From assembly GCA_030248295.1 (NCBI GenBank), contig JASANH010000484.1:218330-282329 (forward strand): 64,000 nucleotides of DNA, given 5' to 3'. The DNA is from Mesodorylaimus sp. YZB2_4 (taxonomy: Eukaryota > Nematoda > Enoplea > Dorylaimida > Dorylaimidae). This document shows positions 1 through 12,068 of this stretch, piece by piece. Position numbers and translations under genes: made by a program. The notes under the pieces are model-generated. The model ran no database searches. It worked only from the letters and a program-made list of their open reading frames with translations, and was not told the DNA's origin. Position 1 is the first letter of the stretch. The number at the start of each line of letters is the position of its first letter.

Positions 1-495
1 TGAAATCAGAGAACAAATCAGGTTTGGTCTCCTTCGATTCGACATTCAGAATGCAGTTTTGCGTAGCAGCCTAGGAAGTGGATATTTCGAGCAAAATGTA
101 ACAGAAAAAGACTTGGCCAGAAAAGCGATTACTGCAGTACGATGAATGATCCGTGAAAAGTGGGGTTATGGTTCTGTTTGTACTTGCTAGAGCGGCAGCA
201 GGCAGCAGCCAGCAGGTGCGGGTACATACAATTAACTTGCACAGCATTTGCATCGTATTCTCTAGCGTACACTGTCAGGACACTGTATAACCTCACTGCC
301 TAGCGGGCCACGGCGATTGGGAGTGCTCCTATGGCTAGGAATCGGCTCCCCTAAGCGGCAAACATCAACCCGAGGAGTAGATGTTTCAGCCGCAGGTATA
401 GTCGCAAGACTTGCCTTGCCCCAGTTGGACCGTTTGTCCCATCGACTTCGGTCGGTCGCAATCTCTCCCAGACCTGCCAGGCATGGTTGCAATAC
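1..495. other. left edge, no gene seen
   Basis: Downstream flank of the PAN-domain gene, whose stop lies at 496-498 on the minus strand. Short reading frames on both strands show no family motif and no consistent splice chain. Part of it is probably 3' UTR. Confidence 0.5.
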
Positions 496-2024
496 TCATG
501 TCGTCTTATCAGCATACGACTGTGTGTGATGGCTCTCACAAGTTTTCCTGTACTGCACAAACGAGGCACACTGTATCTGCCTGTGTATGGCCCTCATTTT
601 CAGTCGTTTCACACATAACTTACCAGAGGGAAGAACTGAGCTGAATTACAAGTAAATGCAAAATCTCGTTTTGCCTTTAAGCAATGAAGAAAACAGTCTT
701 GAACTGATGTAGCATCGATCGTCTGTTTGTTTAAGCCGACGAGAACTTTTTGTAGATCTTCTTCCATGATGTCATCGCAAAATGTCACCAAATCAGCTAA
801 AATAAGAAACCATGATTTTCATTATTGGCATGTTTAATTAAACAGGCTTACAATCAAAGCAAAATTTTTGGAAAAATGCATTGTCTGAATCTTGTTTCAT
901 ATTATCAATGTTCTCGCCAGTGGCCACTCTACTCGAAACAAAGCATTGACCTGAGCGAAATTCGGCTGTTTGGCATTCGACTGAAGTGCCATCTGGCAGC
1001 TGAAAGTAATGCAATCTCCGCTGAGTGTCATTTTCTGCCCTCTTCAACATACTGTGTTTGACAAACAAGCTTGAGCGCATTCAGCCTCGCCTGAAGAAAA
1101 CTGATGCTCGAAGTTTATGCCCCCACGATACGAATGATTATCAATCGCTACGATCTTTGCGGTTTGACCAGGAGGGCAGCTGGGAGCTAAAATAAATCCG
1201 GTATAAGCTGCGCTATTATAATTGCTCAATGACATGACTAAGTACGGATACACTGCCCCAGAGCGTAGGCGCAACCAGCACAGTCTTATATTAGTCACAG
1301 CCTTATAGTCACAGCCTTATAGTCACATTCTTATAGTCACAGTCTTATATTAGCTGTCATCATAATAACCTTTGGCTGTGGCAAATCGCGCATTTTCCTT
1401 GCAGTGAGACAGGAAAATGACACGATGCACGGCTAACAGAAAAATAGCCTGAGAACAGAGCTGTCAGACTCACTTAATGATCCACCTTCAGTCGTCGATC
1501 GTGACGACTCTGTTGTCGTGACAGGACAATTTTCGATTGAATATCTACAATTTCGATAGCATTCTGTCTTTCTGGTGTTCGACCTATGACTCACCTCAAA
1601 TATATGGAGTGGTCATCAATAGCCAGTTTGCCATGGCCAGTATCATCATCGCAGAACAAGTTGCACGTCTGCGTATCGCAGTTGTACACAATCGATTTGC
1701 AAAACAGTGGAATTGGAGTCGTGGGTTCACTGTCCGTGGTCATAACCAGAAAATCTTCAAATTCATTCGACTCCCTCGTGTCCTGTTCTTTTTCGCACGC
1801 ACTGACACACTGATCACAAGTCACATTATTCAAAGTCTTGTAAGGCGAGCAGCCAGTCAGGGTGCATCCATTTGTGTAATAAAAGCAAAATGGATCTATG
1901 TGATAAGAACTGTGATAATCAGGTGATAACATAATCGTGATCAATACTTACCAAAAGTGCAAGTTGGACGTTTGGATTGGCATACTGATAACAAAATCAC
2001 TACCAAAAAAGTACGACAGAACAT
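496..2024 (-). CDS. secreted protein with three PAN/apple-like modules (325 aa)
   Basis: Probably an extracellular or cuticle/mucus protein; PAN/apple modules bind proteins or sugars. Seven exons rebuilt on the minus strand: 1952-2024, 1595-1895, 1474-1544, 1053-1186, 852-1020, 624-796, 496-552. Lengths sum to 978 nt in frame, giving 325 aa. Exon 1 starts MFCRTFLVVILLSVCQS, a signal peptide. Module 1 lies in exon 2 (CDQCVSAC, later CNLFCDD). Module 2 spans exons 4-5 (CAQACLSNT, then ECQTAEFRSGQCFVSS). Module 3 spans exons 6-7 (DCFLHCL, FTCNSAQFFPL, then RKTCESHH). The module calls rest on cysteine spacing typical of PAN domains. Intron 4 is only 32 nt; without it the frame meets TGA. No membrane segment follows the signal peptide. 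The exact function is unknown; a second PAN protein lies at 28.9-31.4 kb. Confidence 0.72.
1280..1353. repeat. tandem repeat, about 15 bp unit
   Basis: About five imperfect copies of a unit close to CTTATAGTCACAG stand head to tail. They lie inside intron 3 (1187-1473) of the PAN gene, so they carry no coding load. Confidence 0.85.
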
Positions 2025-3777
2025 TTTCTTGGATCTCTACACCTTGCATTAAACTCCTCCGAATCCTCTGCACCCTTCGCCTCCTGCCACTTGACATTGT
2101 TTTCGAATTTTCTAAAATCCTGTCCTTTGATCAGGAGTGCATAAAAATGTCTTCGGGCATTTTCGTTTCCAATCTCACGTCAGATAAACGACACGCTCTG
2201 ATTGAGACCATTCCGTGAATCCGTCGACGACATCTTACAGGTTCATAAACTACGAAAAAACTTTTGTTTATAAAATTTTACAGCGCATCAGAGTAGAAAA
2301 CCTTAAAATTGCTGTTCAAATTCGCCAGTGTTTAAGGCTCGAACATTTGATAAACTTGTCACAAAAGGCACCCTGGTCATAGTTTCGCAAATCGACCTTG
2401 TATGAAAATTCTTGGCACACATAGATCTTCTTTACGATTCACTGTCTCCTTGCACACGTAAGTGCACGACTTGCAGTCGAAACCATTCTCGATGAACAGT
2501 TGTCGCAGTGCGTCTGAAACAAGGAACACAGAACTGACTATATTCTACAATACAGTAGGGCTCCAGTGCAAGCTAACGATAAGTCCCGTCAGGTCCATTT
2601 CTGCAAGCAACACCAGGAATCACGCCCTATGTTATATTAGGTTTGATACAAGCGCTGGACGCGGGTGCGCGAGCTCAAGGGCATAGGAACACTGTAAAAT
2701 ATACTTTTTACGCAGTCGGGAGTCGAGTGCACCCTGCGTACCTACAGTATGTAGCGTCAGAGGAATACGTCTTACCCACTAGGCCACATTGGGATTGTGC
2801 CTAACCAGGCCCCAGTGTCCTGTGGACAGGCGACCAGGTGAGATGGCGACACAGGCGGTCACGTGAGAAATCTAAGGCTACCATGGTATTCCCATAACTA
2901 CTCGCAAAAATTTGCCCTTAGCCAGATACAAAAGATTAGTCTTCAAGTTTCAACCCAAAGATTGCCAAGGTCACCAACCCACGACCCCCACCCCCCCCCC
3001 CCCCCCCCCAAGGAGCAGCAGCAATAGACTGGTATCAGTCCACTTCTCTGAACAGTCGGTTCTACAGTGCATGGCACAACCGAGTTTTCAAATAATATAA
3101 GTTCTCTACTAAATCGTGACTTGACCGCAGGGTCAAAATTTGTTTGCCTTTAGAAAAATCATCCTGAAAAAGGTCGTCAAGCTACTCTTTACTGCAGCTG
3201 TCAATCACTGTGCAGGCAAGCCTGGTGAGACGTTTTTTCCTACATGGTCCGCACTAATTATCGGTTAGGCGGACAAATGCGACACAGCTTGATGCATCTA
3301 GAAACATCACGGTGCTGTAACCTGCAGCAAGAATGCCTATCGACACCTTAGCTCAGGTCCACTAGCAAAATTGGTTTAAACATTTCAAATCTACAGCAGA
3401 AAATTCACCTTTCTCAGGTTGAAATGTCGATCAACATTCTTACAGGTGGCATTTCTTGATGCATCTAAAGGCGGCTTTCTCGGACCATCCGCCTCACCCG
3501 CCCTACTAGCAAGTCCGTTCTATAAAATTTTGGATCCCATGTTACCAACATCCAATCCGTGCCTCTTCCGCCTGCGGTACTCATCGCAAGCTACCATCAG
3601 AGAGCTGGATTCAGCATCATTGACTCAGTGAGGCTGGGTGGACGGCGTGCGCCCATAGTCAGCCTGAATCTCAATCGCCCCACCCTTGGCACTTGCCACC
3701 TCCAGGCCTGACTAAGGCAAGATCAGCCACCCCTGACCCAGACCTCAAGTCCATCCAACTAAAGGTACAGTCCCTAC
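2025..3777. other. intergenic, between PAN gene and METTL6
   Basis: Upstream flank of the PAN gene and 3' flank of METTL6. The missing last exon of METTL6 should lie here, but I found no frame with the expected family motif. A GATGCATCTA word occurs twice, near 3292 and 3460. A C-run is at 2985-3009. No other gene is supported. Confidence 0.5.
2985..3009. repeat. poly-C run
   Basis: About 25 bases, almost all C, broken by one A near 2990. One of several C- or G-runs in the window. Confidence 0.9.
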
Positions 3778-5602
3778 CTTCCGAGAAGTAATAGCTCCTG
3801 GTCCCATCCTGCCGCACATAAGCATTCTCTGCTAATTTGTGGCCCGGTTCGAATCGGATCATTGCGTAATCGTACAAGCCGTAATCTCGCACAATAACAC
3901 TGCCTCCAGGTTTCATCACCTGCAAGACAAGTCAGTCAGTCAGTCAGTCAGTCTGTCAAGATGAACAACCTTTGCGTACTCCGTGCAAATTCTTGACGGC
4001 AAAGTGCATTTTCTGTTCACTAATCGCTGATAAGACGAAGATTAGAGTACATAAATCGATTGAACATGGTTCGACTTGAGGAACAAGACTGTCTTCGCAC
4101 GTCAGATCACACACAAATGCACTGCATCGACTCGTATCGTAGGAAGTGTGAGTCTACAAGCATCGAATTCGGAATCAGCTCAAAACAGGAAGCGCAGAGT
4201 ACCTTTAGAAGATCAACCGCGCGTTTTGAGAAATCACATGCGTAGGCGAATGTGATATTGGGGAAGGCCTCGAGGAATGGGAAAAGCATGTTTCCAACTC
4301 CGCATCCCGCTTCTAACATGGTCATCGATTTCTGAAAATACAGTCCATGTTAGTTCAACTTCAGCCACTTCTGCAGTCTGCAATGAATGTTCTATAGCAT
4401 AGACCTAGCAGGCCCACATTATACACTGTAGAGGGGACACCCCGATCTGCCTTCGCCGTTTCCCAGCCAAGACATTACACACTAGACACTCCACGAACGC
4501 CATCTGCCTGCAGCACGAGTACCAGCCTGACGCAAGGTGTTATATGACTGATTAGACTGGACAGAAGTCTAAAGCTGAGTGATGAAATAACTTTGTCAGT
4601 TTCACTGCCGCATTTGCATCGACTGCGTGGCTGTGCTCGGAAATCTCTCTCATAACGTAACGTATCAAATTCAGTGTCTAATTCTGCCTTCCATACAATA
4701 ACCTTTCGCTGCGACAATGATCGACAGGGCTTACATAGCACTCATATTCAGACCCGCGAGGTACGAGTAAACCCTCGGTCATCTTATCCCGCCACTGAAA
4801 GTAATCCCCTATGCCATCTTTTTTTACCCATCCTGGCCGGTCCACGGAAAAGTCGATTTTTAGCCCTTTACCCGCGGGCTAGAGGGCTAGTTAACTGACC
4901 CTATCTTGCCATCGACTAGGGTCAATGCGGGATGCATGCTGGTCAAGTGTGCGTGTTGTCGCTACCCCGCGATGTCGGCGGTTACCCCATGGGCTAAACA
5001 TACCCAGCCCGTGAGGGGACCCGGATTGGAGAGCCTCCCGCCCCACAAGGCCTCTCCTCGTTTATCGAGCCTGGAGGGATCAAGGGTGGATAACCCACTG
5101 CCAGGCGTGCAAGGCGCAGAGAGAACTTCACCAAGTTCTCAGACGGCCAGAGTTAAACTCGCAGCCGAACGGTTTCCAGCTCTGCCAAGCAAAGACATGC
5201 ACATGCCTTTCACCGCACACCACCCAGGTGGCTCCCCTATCCCGCCTGCTTGGTTCATCCCTCCATCAATAGCAAACCCTTGCCTACCTCCCAATCCAAA
5301 TCCGAACACAATTCCTTGAACTCGTCCTTCGTCCAATGCCTGTCTTTAAAAAATCGATTTTCATTCCTAAGATAAAACTTATCCCAATTCTTCATCGCTT
5401 CCGCCTCCAATTTGTCTTTCTTGAATGCCGTCACCAACCGACCATCTTGCCGTTTCAATTTTTCCACTTCTTCTTGCGTCAGTTGTCGCGCATAGTGGCC
5501 CACCTCATTTCTACCTTTGTCCTTATATGACGCACTAGAGCTCGCCTTCTGCGCACAATCACAAGTGTCTGAATTCGTTCCAGTATCCTTGTTTTCGTTC
5601 AT
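3778..5602 (-). CDS. METTL6: tRNA N3-methylcytidine methyltransferase METTL6 (C-terminus not found)
   Basis: METTL6 family enzymes use S-adenosylmethionine to make m3C at position 32 of seryl-tRNAs. Exons on the minus strand: 5288-5602 (start codon at 5602), 4203-4331, 3980-4153, 3778-3919, all phase-consistent, 253 codons so far. Exon 1 has [19 protein letters not shown], the family N-terminal signature. Exon 2 carries SAM motif [10 protein letters not shown], then [13 protein letters not shown]. Exon 3 has FVCDLTCED and LIFVLSA. Exon 4 has [20 protein letters not shown] and [11 protein letters not shown]. After that a good donor (GTAGGG, phase 1) leads to a last exon that I could not identify; about 45 more residues are expected. 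Closer to METTL6 than METTL2/8 in the KNWDKFY and KDRHW regions. Intron 1 is long (956 bp) and shows no other exon. Confidence 0.88.
3931..3957. repeat. GTCA tetranucleotide microsatellite
   Basis: About six copies of GTCA within METTL6 intron 3 (3920-3979). On the minus strand it sits just before the acceptor of exon 4, where a pyrimidine tract would usually be. Confidence 0.9.
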
Positions 5603-6054
5603 CTGAAACTCCCAAGATCACGGACGAAAACTGGATCAATTAGAAAGAAAGAAGCTCTGCGAACAGTTTGGCCAACAGGCAAAGACCCACAGGCAGTCAC
5701 ACTTTACTGCCTAGCACATTGCACAACACTTGACTGGAATGACCAATATGCCTGAACGATACACAAAAAGGAATGACAGGTAAGTCAACGACAGCGTCGC
5801 CTTCGCCTAGCTAGATATGTCATACATATGGCCAAGCTTGCATACCGCAAGAATGAGGACAAACACTAGCTACTGTAAGTTGGCGATCTAAAAGTACACA
5901 GACCAAACTGGACCAGTCACTACTACCCACTACGGATACTGCCACGCCCCCTCTTTCCCCTAACAGCCCATCTCCAAGCTCACGTTTTAGCATCTCCCTT
6001 TTCTGGAACCATTCCATAATTCACCAACCCACGCCCAGCCTCACTCAAACATTT
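5603..6054. other. int. METTL6 promoter side / WDR11 3' side
   Basis: The 452 bp between the METTL6 start codon and the WDR11 stop, both on the minus strand. It must hold the METTL6 5' UTR and promoter and the WDR11 3' UTR. No TATA box, poly(A) signal or ORF stood out. Confidence 0.5.
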
Positions 6055-9000
6055 TCACGTCGATTCATTTACAATATCGATCTCCTTCAAAATCGCCTCG
6101 CCGCGCTCCCCGCCAGCATCATTGGCAAACCACCGCGCAGCTTTGACCAATCCTAGCTTGGCCAAGTCTCGGGCATACTCGCTTTTCACAATTTCCTTGA
6201 CCTTATCCGATACTTTCTCCTTGACTTTCTCGAACTCCAACAGCTGGATGGCCGCGCCCAACTGCTTCCACCCGATCAACGCCTCCATAGTCCTCTCCCA
6301 CTGATCGCACGTCATCATCAGCAGCACAGCGACCGTCTTCTTCGCCACTTGCGGTCCTTGCAAAGAGTCAATCCACTTGCCCAACACTTCGTGGCAAGGC
6401 GTCTTGGGCAAGCCAACCCGGGCCAACCACGCCGACTGCTCCCAATGCCCAAACGATTGCAAATACCTGCACGCATCCAATCCTTTCCCGATCATGCTCA
6501 ACAACTGAACACCCTCGCTCAGTCGACCATTGGCTATCAGATTCGTGGCCACCAATTTAACAGTACTGCCAGCCGATGACGAACCAGAATCGTGTCCTTC
6601 TCCACCGTCAGCCGCCGCTTTCACTACGGCCAGAGTCGACAGCAGGCACGCCTTCAAGCAATCGGCGTAATAATCCTGTTGCTGACAGTCCGTGTCCAAC
6701 AGCAGTTGACTAGCCTGCGAGTACAGTCCCAACTGAATGCACTCGTCGATCATCCTGTGCAGCTGCTCGCTGCTGGCCCGTCGACAATCGAACACGGAAC
6801 ACTGCTTCACCTGCCATCGCTTGAAATCATCCGCATTCCAATACGTCTCGTACGAAGTAGACAACAACGACCGACCCCTCTTCTCGTCCAGATAATGACC
6901 AGCCACCGTCCAAAAATGGTATTCCCATTCTTCGCCGAATAGGGAGGCCACCAATAAACATCGTTCCACCACGCTCAACTCGGCCAGCTTATTCGAAACT
7001 TGCTCGTCCAAGAAGGTCAATTGCCGCATTAAAGTCCACTTGTCCTGTTCGTCGACATCTAATCGCTTTACTAGATCCGATAGCACAATCGATTGATCGA
7101 TCGATCCCAAACCCAGCAAATCGACGCCATCATTTCCAGAATAAATACGATTCAAAATGACAGCATCCGTCAGCAGTGTTTTCAATAGGGCCGTCGTTTT
7201 CCACGAGACTTGATATCGACCCACGAAAATCTTCTGACCCAGCAGCGCTTCGATATTTCGATTCGATCCGCTGGTGATCGATCGATCATAAACTCTCAAA
7301 GCCCCATCGCCAGTTAAGAACATGGGCCAATTCTCATCGCCTGCAATGTCGCCATCGATCAATCGCCACGGAAGGGTCAACGACGACAAGAGGCCGGGCG
7401 GGCTGACCACACCGCTCGCCGTATTGATTTGATACAAGCACTCAAATCGTAACGCATTCCATACAGCCGCGCCGTCATTGTGCATTGCGATCAGAGTAAA
7501 ATCAGATGGCGCACGGGCCATATGCAATCGCCTCACAGCCCCGCGCTGATGACCAGTGGCCTTGGATGTCTTCGCTTCCAGATTCCAAACCGACAAACGA
7601 CCATCCACATCCCCAAACGCCAGCAGATCATCCTTCCAGGCCATGCACGTCACCAAACTGTTAGTGGCCCACTGTGTATTCACTTCTTTGCCGTCACGAA
7701 CGTGTATGCCTTAAATGAAATGCAGCCTCGAAAACAGTATGACGAAAAGCCCCACCGCAGAGCAGAGCGCCCTCCAGATTCCTCCAAACCAGGTGTCCCT
7801 AAACTTGATGGCAGTAGTCTGTGAATGATCAGGTCACATGCCAGACCAGCTAGGTTTAACCTGCCCAGATGGTAAGCTGTTAAAATGTCTGCGAGTAGCC
7901 TCGACATGTAGCTAGTCCCAAGATCAAGTTAGCACGTTCACCCGCCGTGTAAGCACTATTTTAACCCCACCCCACCAACGTGTTGTACGTACCCTTGACC
8001 ACGACATGGTACAAATGGTTCTCATTATCCAACACCACCAAATTCTCTCGATAGATCATCTGCTGCGAGTCATCGGACGGGGACACGGGGTTAGGGGTAA
8101 CGGGCGACGTTGCCAATAGAGCGGGCTGTTGTTGCACTTGCTGTTCCCCATCATTCTCCGCACTCGCTGACACGATACGACTCTGATGATGTTTGGTCGA
8201 CCAGGCCATGTCCACAATGACTGGACAATTCTTGGACATTCGACGCAATAACCGAAACTGCTTCAAATCCCAAATTTCCATGGGCTGATCCCGAAATGCG
8301 ATGGCCAAAAAGCAACTGAAATAACTCACGCGAAGCAATTCCACAGGCGACTCATCGCATTCGCCCCTCAGACGACGACTGAATCCAGTTCGAATATCGG
8401 TCAGCAAGATTTCATTCCTGACCACGCTGGACGTGGACAATGTTTGGCAATGTCCACTCGATACCAAGTGATCAGCACCGGACCATTCCAAGCATTTGAT
8501 CGGGCACGAATGCAGACTGAAATCTCGTTCCACTTCGCCCGAATGGATATCGACCAACTGAATGCCACCGTCGCCGAATCCAACCGCGGCCAACTGCCGA
8601 CCGGGTCCGCTCGGTTTAGGGCACGCCCGGACCACAGTCGGATTTGGAGCCAAGCCATTAGCAGCCCCGGACATGACGAATCGTAGCTTTGTCTTTCCAG
8701 GAGCAGGTGTTTCTTGGTTCAGCGTTCCAGGATCCAAGACAATGTCGTCCGCGAGACTCGGTAATAGCACGCTCGGCGACACCGTATCTTCGCCTCCAAC
8801 GGATGCATCCACTCCAGAAGCCAACTCGTAAACCAATAATCGGCCTTGATTCATAACTTGACACGCTTGGCGTTCGGTAACCGGGCACACCGTCCCCGCC
8901 AATATGCGATTCGTCTTCGTCACGCGTAAACTTTCCGACGAGCAGGCCGATTCGTAGACCATCTCGATTGGATTATACACGTCCAACATTTCTTCCAACT

Positions 9001-11098
9001 TCTGAGTCGACTCGGCAGTCGAGGCTGCTCCTCGATATTTTTGAACTCGTAGTGTTACGCAACCGTTTTCCTAAAACACCAAATGGCAGACGTAGCCACA
9101 GACCATGTACGGACAAACCCCAGGCTCGGTAAACTATAAAGCTGAAAAAGGACCCCTGCACATGTGTCAACCAGCCTAGTCGTAAGATCAGCCCTTACCT
9201 GGAAGAAGTAGATGGCATCTCGTTGCGCGCACGGATACGCATGCACAAATGAAGAGGCCGACTTGTCCAGAATGACCTGCGCCACTGACTGCATACTGAC
9301 CACGTCCAAGACGACCAGCTCTTTCGGATAGAGCAACAACAATCGATTCCTGACCGCCCGGTGGTAGGTCACTTGTAAACAGTGCACATCTTCCATTGTA
9401 CTCGACACAGCCACTCCTGCCGACCCCGCCATCTGTTGCTGCTGCTGACTGAACGACGCCGACGACGATCCACCCAACGATTCTTGGAGATCGATACTGC
9501 CTCCCATGCCCGAAGTGACTGATGTAAATACTAAAACACACTTGGGTGGATCATGTAGATGGCCCGGCTAGTGTCCTAGGCGGTTTGGAGTCTGCCCCGC
9601 ACGTGTAGGTGGAGTCCGCACACCCGCGGGTGTTCAACTCTCAGCTGGGTAAATTATATGTCCCTTCATCCTCAGGTGATCCTACCCATGTTTGGTGATG
9701 CGGTCAGATATGAACACGAAAACGTCTCTGTGGTAGGCCTTATCTCCCGATACAGCTTCGACGACAGGAGCTTCGACGCGGCAGTGTTGTATCTCACGAT
9801 CAGCTGTCACTAAGTACTGTAGGTGCAGTGGCCACCCGTTAGACCCCAAGCACTTACCCTTCACCAGTGGTTTCTTCACCAATCGATGGGCCAGGGCCGC
9901 AGCGGTTTGTTTCTTCACTCCCGTACCACTGATCAAGTCTGGTTCATTCTCCATGCCAGCCCCGGTCACTGCAGCCACTCGGAACTGTTGCCCATTACTA
10001 CTAGGAGTCTTGGCCGTCGAGAAATCGTCCACTAACATGACATTGCCGGCTTGAGTCAGAAAAGCAGCGTGCGCCGTTTGGAATGGATCGAGGGTGAATC
10101 CGATCAAGGTTTCCGTATATCCTTTCTTCCACACCTTCGTCCCTTCTTGGGCGTTCCACAATATGAAGTTGTAGGGAGCGTGCAGAGCCACCAGCAAGTC
10201 GACACTCAGGTCTTGACTGGCCAACCACTGCATCTCCAAAACGGGTTTGTGACCGTCCGAGAACTGGCACAAGGCTCGCCCTTTCAACACGTCCCAAACA
10301 ATAATTTGCCCCGCACTGTCCGCCGATGCCAACCGTAATGCTTGACCGCCTCGCCCACTGCTAGTCTGACGCAATGCCGTAGCCATGACCGTTTCTGAAT
10401 GGGGATAGTTCTCACGAGCCCAGCGCACCTAGAACCGAGGTGAGTGTAATACCGGCATCCTCCACGACGTGCCCCCTCAGTCAGATCCTGAGACCAGGTA
10501 GACGTGAAAGTCCCGTGCACGGGTAACAAGCACCAAGGGGGTTCGTGAGCACACAGTCAAGAGTTCAGCCGACATTGAAAAGCCAAAACAGATCTTTTCG
10601 TGAGTAGTCCCCCTAGTCATTTTCTGCGGCCTTCTCTATGGCCTTCCGTGGATTTCGTGAATATTCTGAATTTTTATAATTTTGTAAGGGCTTTGTGATT
10701 GGAACACCAGAGGCGAACAACAATCAGTGATAATCGATCATCTACTGATCACAGGTGATCAATATCAACCAATGTTCATATTAATCATCTGCAATCAGCG
10801 ATCGCTTATCCTGGTCACACCGAGATGCTCGATGAGCACCAGCTAGATCAGGGGACCCAGACATCTACTCAGAATAAACACAGCCTTTCCTCCCCGCATC
10901 CCCACCATCCATGTCCTCGAACCGTCTTACCTTGACCACATTATGCCTGTGACCATCCAACGTGTTCACTCGCTCCATGCTGGTCGGATGCCAGACCACC
11001 ACCAACGACTGGCACCCGTACGCCACGAACCCTTGCCATCCCCAATCGATCGCCTGGCGATTCCCAGCGGCCAACGATCCCGAAACAACGCACGGCAT
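6055..11098 (-). CDS. WDR11: WD repeat-containing protein 11 (1267 aa)
   Basis: WDR11 is a large WD-repeat scaffold. In vertebrates it acts at the trans-Golgi network with FAM91A1 to capture vesicles and is linked to Hedgehog signalling. Five exons on the minus strand: 10931-11098, 9858-10428, 9199-9530, 7993-9070, 6055-7709. They sum to 3804 nt in frame; human WDR11 is 1224 aa. Recognisable blocks in order: AIDWGWQGFVAYGCQSLVVV near the N-terminus, ENGCVTLRVQKY, VRNEILL and DESPVELLRVSYF, MSKNCPVIVDMAWS, and a C-terminal helical part with STVKLVATNLIANGRLSEGV and DACRYLQSFGHWEQ. The start is the first ATG after an upstream acceptor-like site (TTTTGCAG at about 11107), so a non-coding first exon is possible. 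A Gln/Ser-rich insert near the start of exon 3 (FSQQQQQMAGSAG) is lineage-specific. Confidence 0.96.
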
Positions 11099-12068
11099 AA
11101 CTCCCTGCAAAAGTCCACATCGGCCTCAATCCGAGCACTTCAACATAACAATATGAACAGGATTGCTCCTGCATAGACACCAACCGTCCACCCCACCTCG
11201 CTTTATCTTATCACAAACAATATGTGAACATCAACACAATCCTGACACTGATTTCAAAGCTGTTCCTGCTAAAGCCATCGGATATAAATCCTAAAATATC
11301 ATCAAACTACAAACACAACTAAGCACACAAGTATAAGAATATCATCGATCAACGTCACGGCCATATTTTTGGTATTTATCAACACGAGGCTAGGCAACAC
11401 AAAAACTCTTAACACCAAACAACAAACGCACGTGTCACTTTGTACTCATACAACCAGAGTCGTCGGTGCTTTGCCTTTATTCACCACGTGCTTACTCTTG
11501 ATTTGTGCTTGAGGCTGCAAGCCACTCTGCAAAACAAATCACCCTTTCCATCCGCCTACCATATTCAATAGCACCTATACTCTAGCGGCCTACGGGACTA
11601 GCTTTGTTCGGGACCCGATTACAATAGGTTCCACGATTTACCTTGCTCCTGAACGGAGAAAGTAGCAAAAAAGGGTCGTTTCAAGTTTAGATTGCAAGAC
11701 CCATTCAGATACAGGGTCAACTTACTCAATGACAACATCATCAAGGCAGTGTAAAGTTGATCTCAAGTAATTCTACAATGACTATATGCAGGCAGAAACC
11801 AACCTGACTGTACCGGCATTACAGTGCTTGTAATGCTTCAGCCGTTTCGCTTGCTTGTATGAGCCGTTTCGGTTGGATGAGGCCGGCCAGACTTTTCGCA
11901 TCACAAAGCATTGTCATAACCGCAATGACCCCAATATCTGGCAGAAATAGTCCCGACACCGATCCTGGTCCTGATCCTGATCCCACACACACACACACAC
12001 ACACACCCATCATGACTACGACGGCAGCTCTACTGCATCAGCCCTTCCCACCCCATCTAGGTCTGCAC
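11099..12068. other. intergenic, WDR11 upstream / STT3B downstream
   Basis: About 970 bp. Holds the WDR11 promoter side and the STT3B 3' flank. An AATAAA on the minus strand at about 11476-11481 could end STT3B transcripts, but it is 590 nt past the stop. A CA microsatellite lies near 11982. No ORF with family motifs. Confidence 0.5.
11982..12006. repeat. (CA)n microsatellite
   Basis: About 12 CA units, preceded by a short GATCCTG-type repeat, in the 3' flank of STT3B. Confidence 0.95.

Noticed and set aside
1044-1046. TGA read as selenocysteine in the PAN gene
   Set aside because: A canonical GTATGT..CAG intron removes it and restores the cysteine pattern; no sign of a SECIS element was sought or needed.
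4906-5319. A 137-codon plus-strand frame over METTL6 intron 1 and exon 1
   Set aside because: It overlaps conserved METTL6 exon 1 on the other strand and has no motif of its own.
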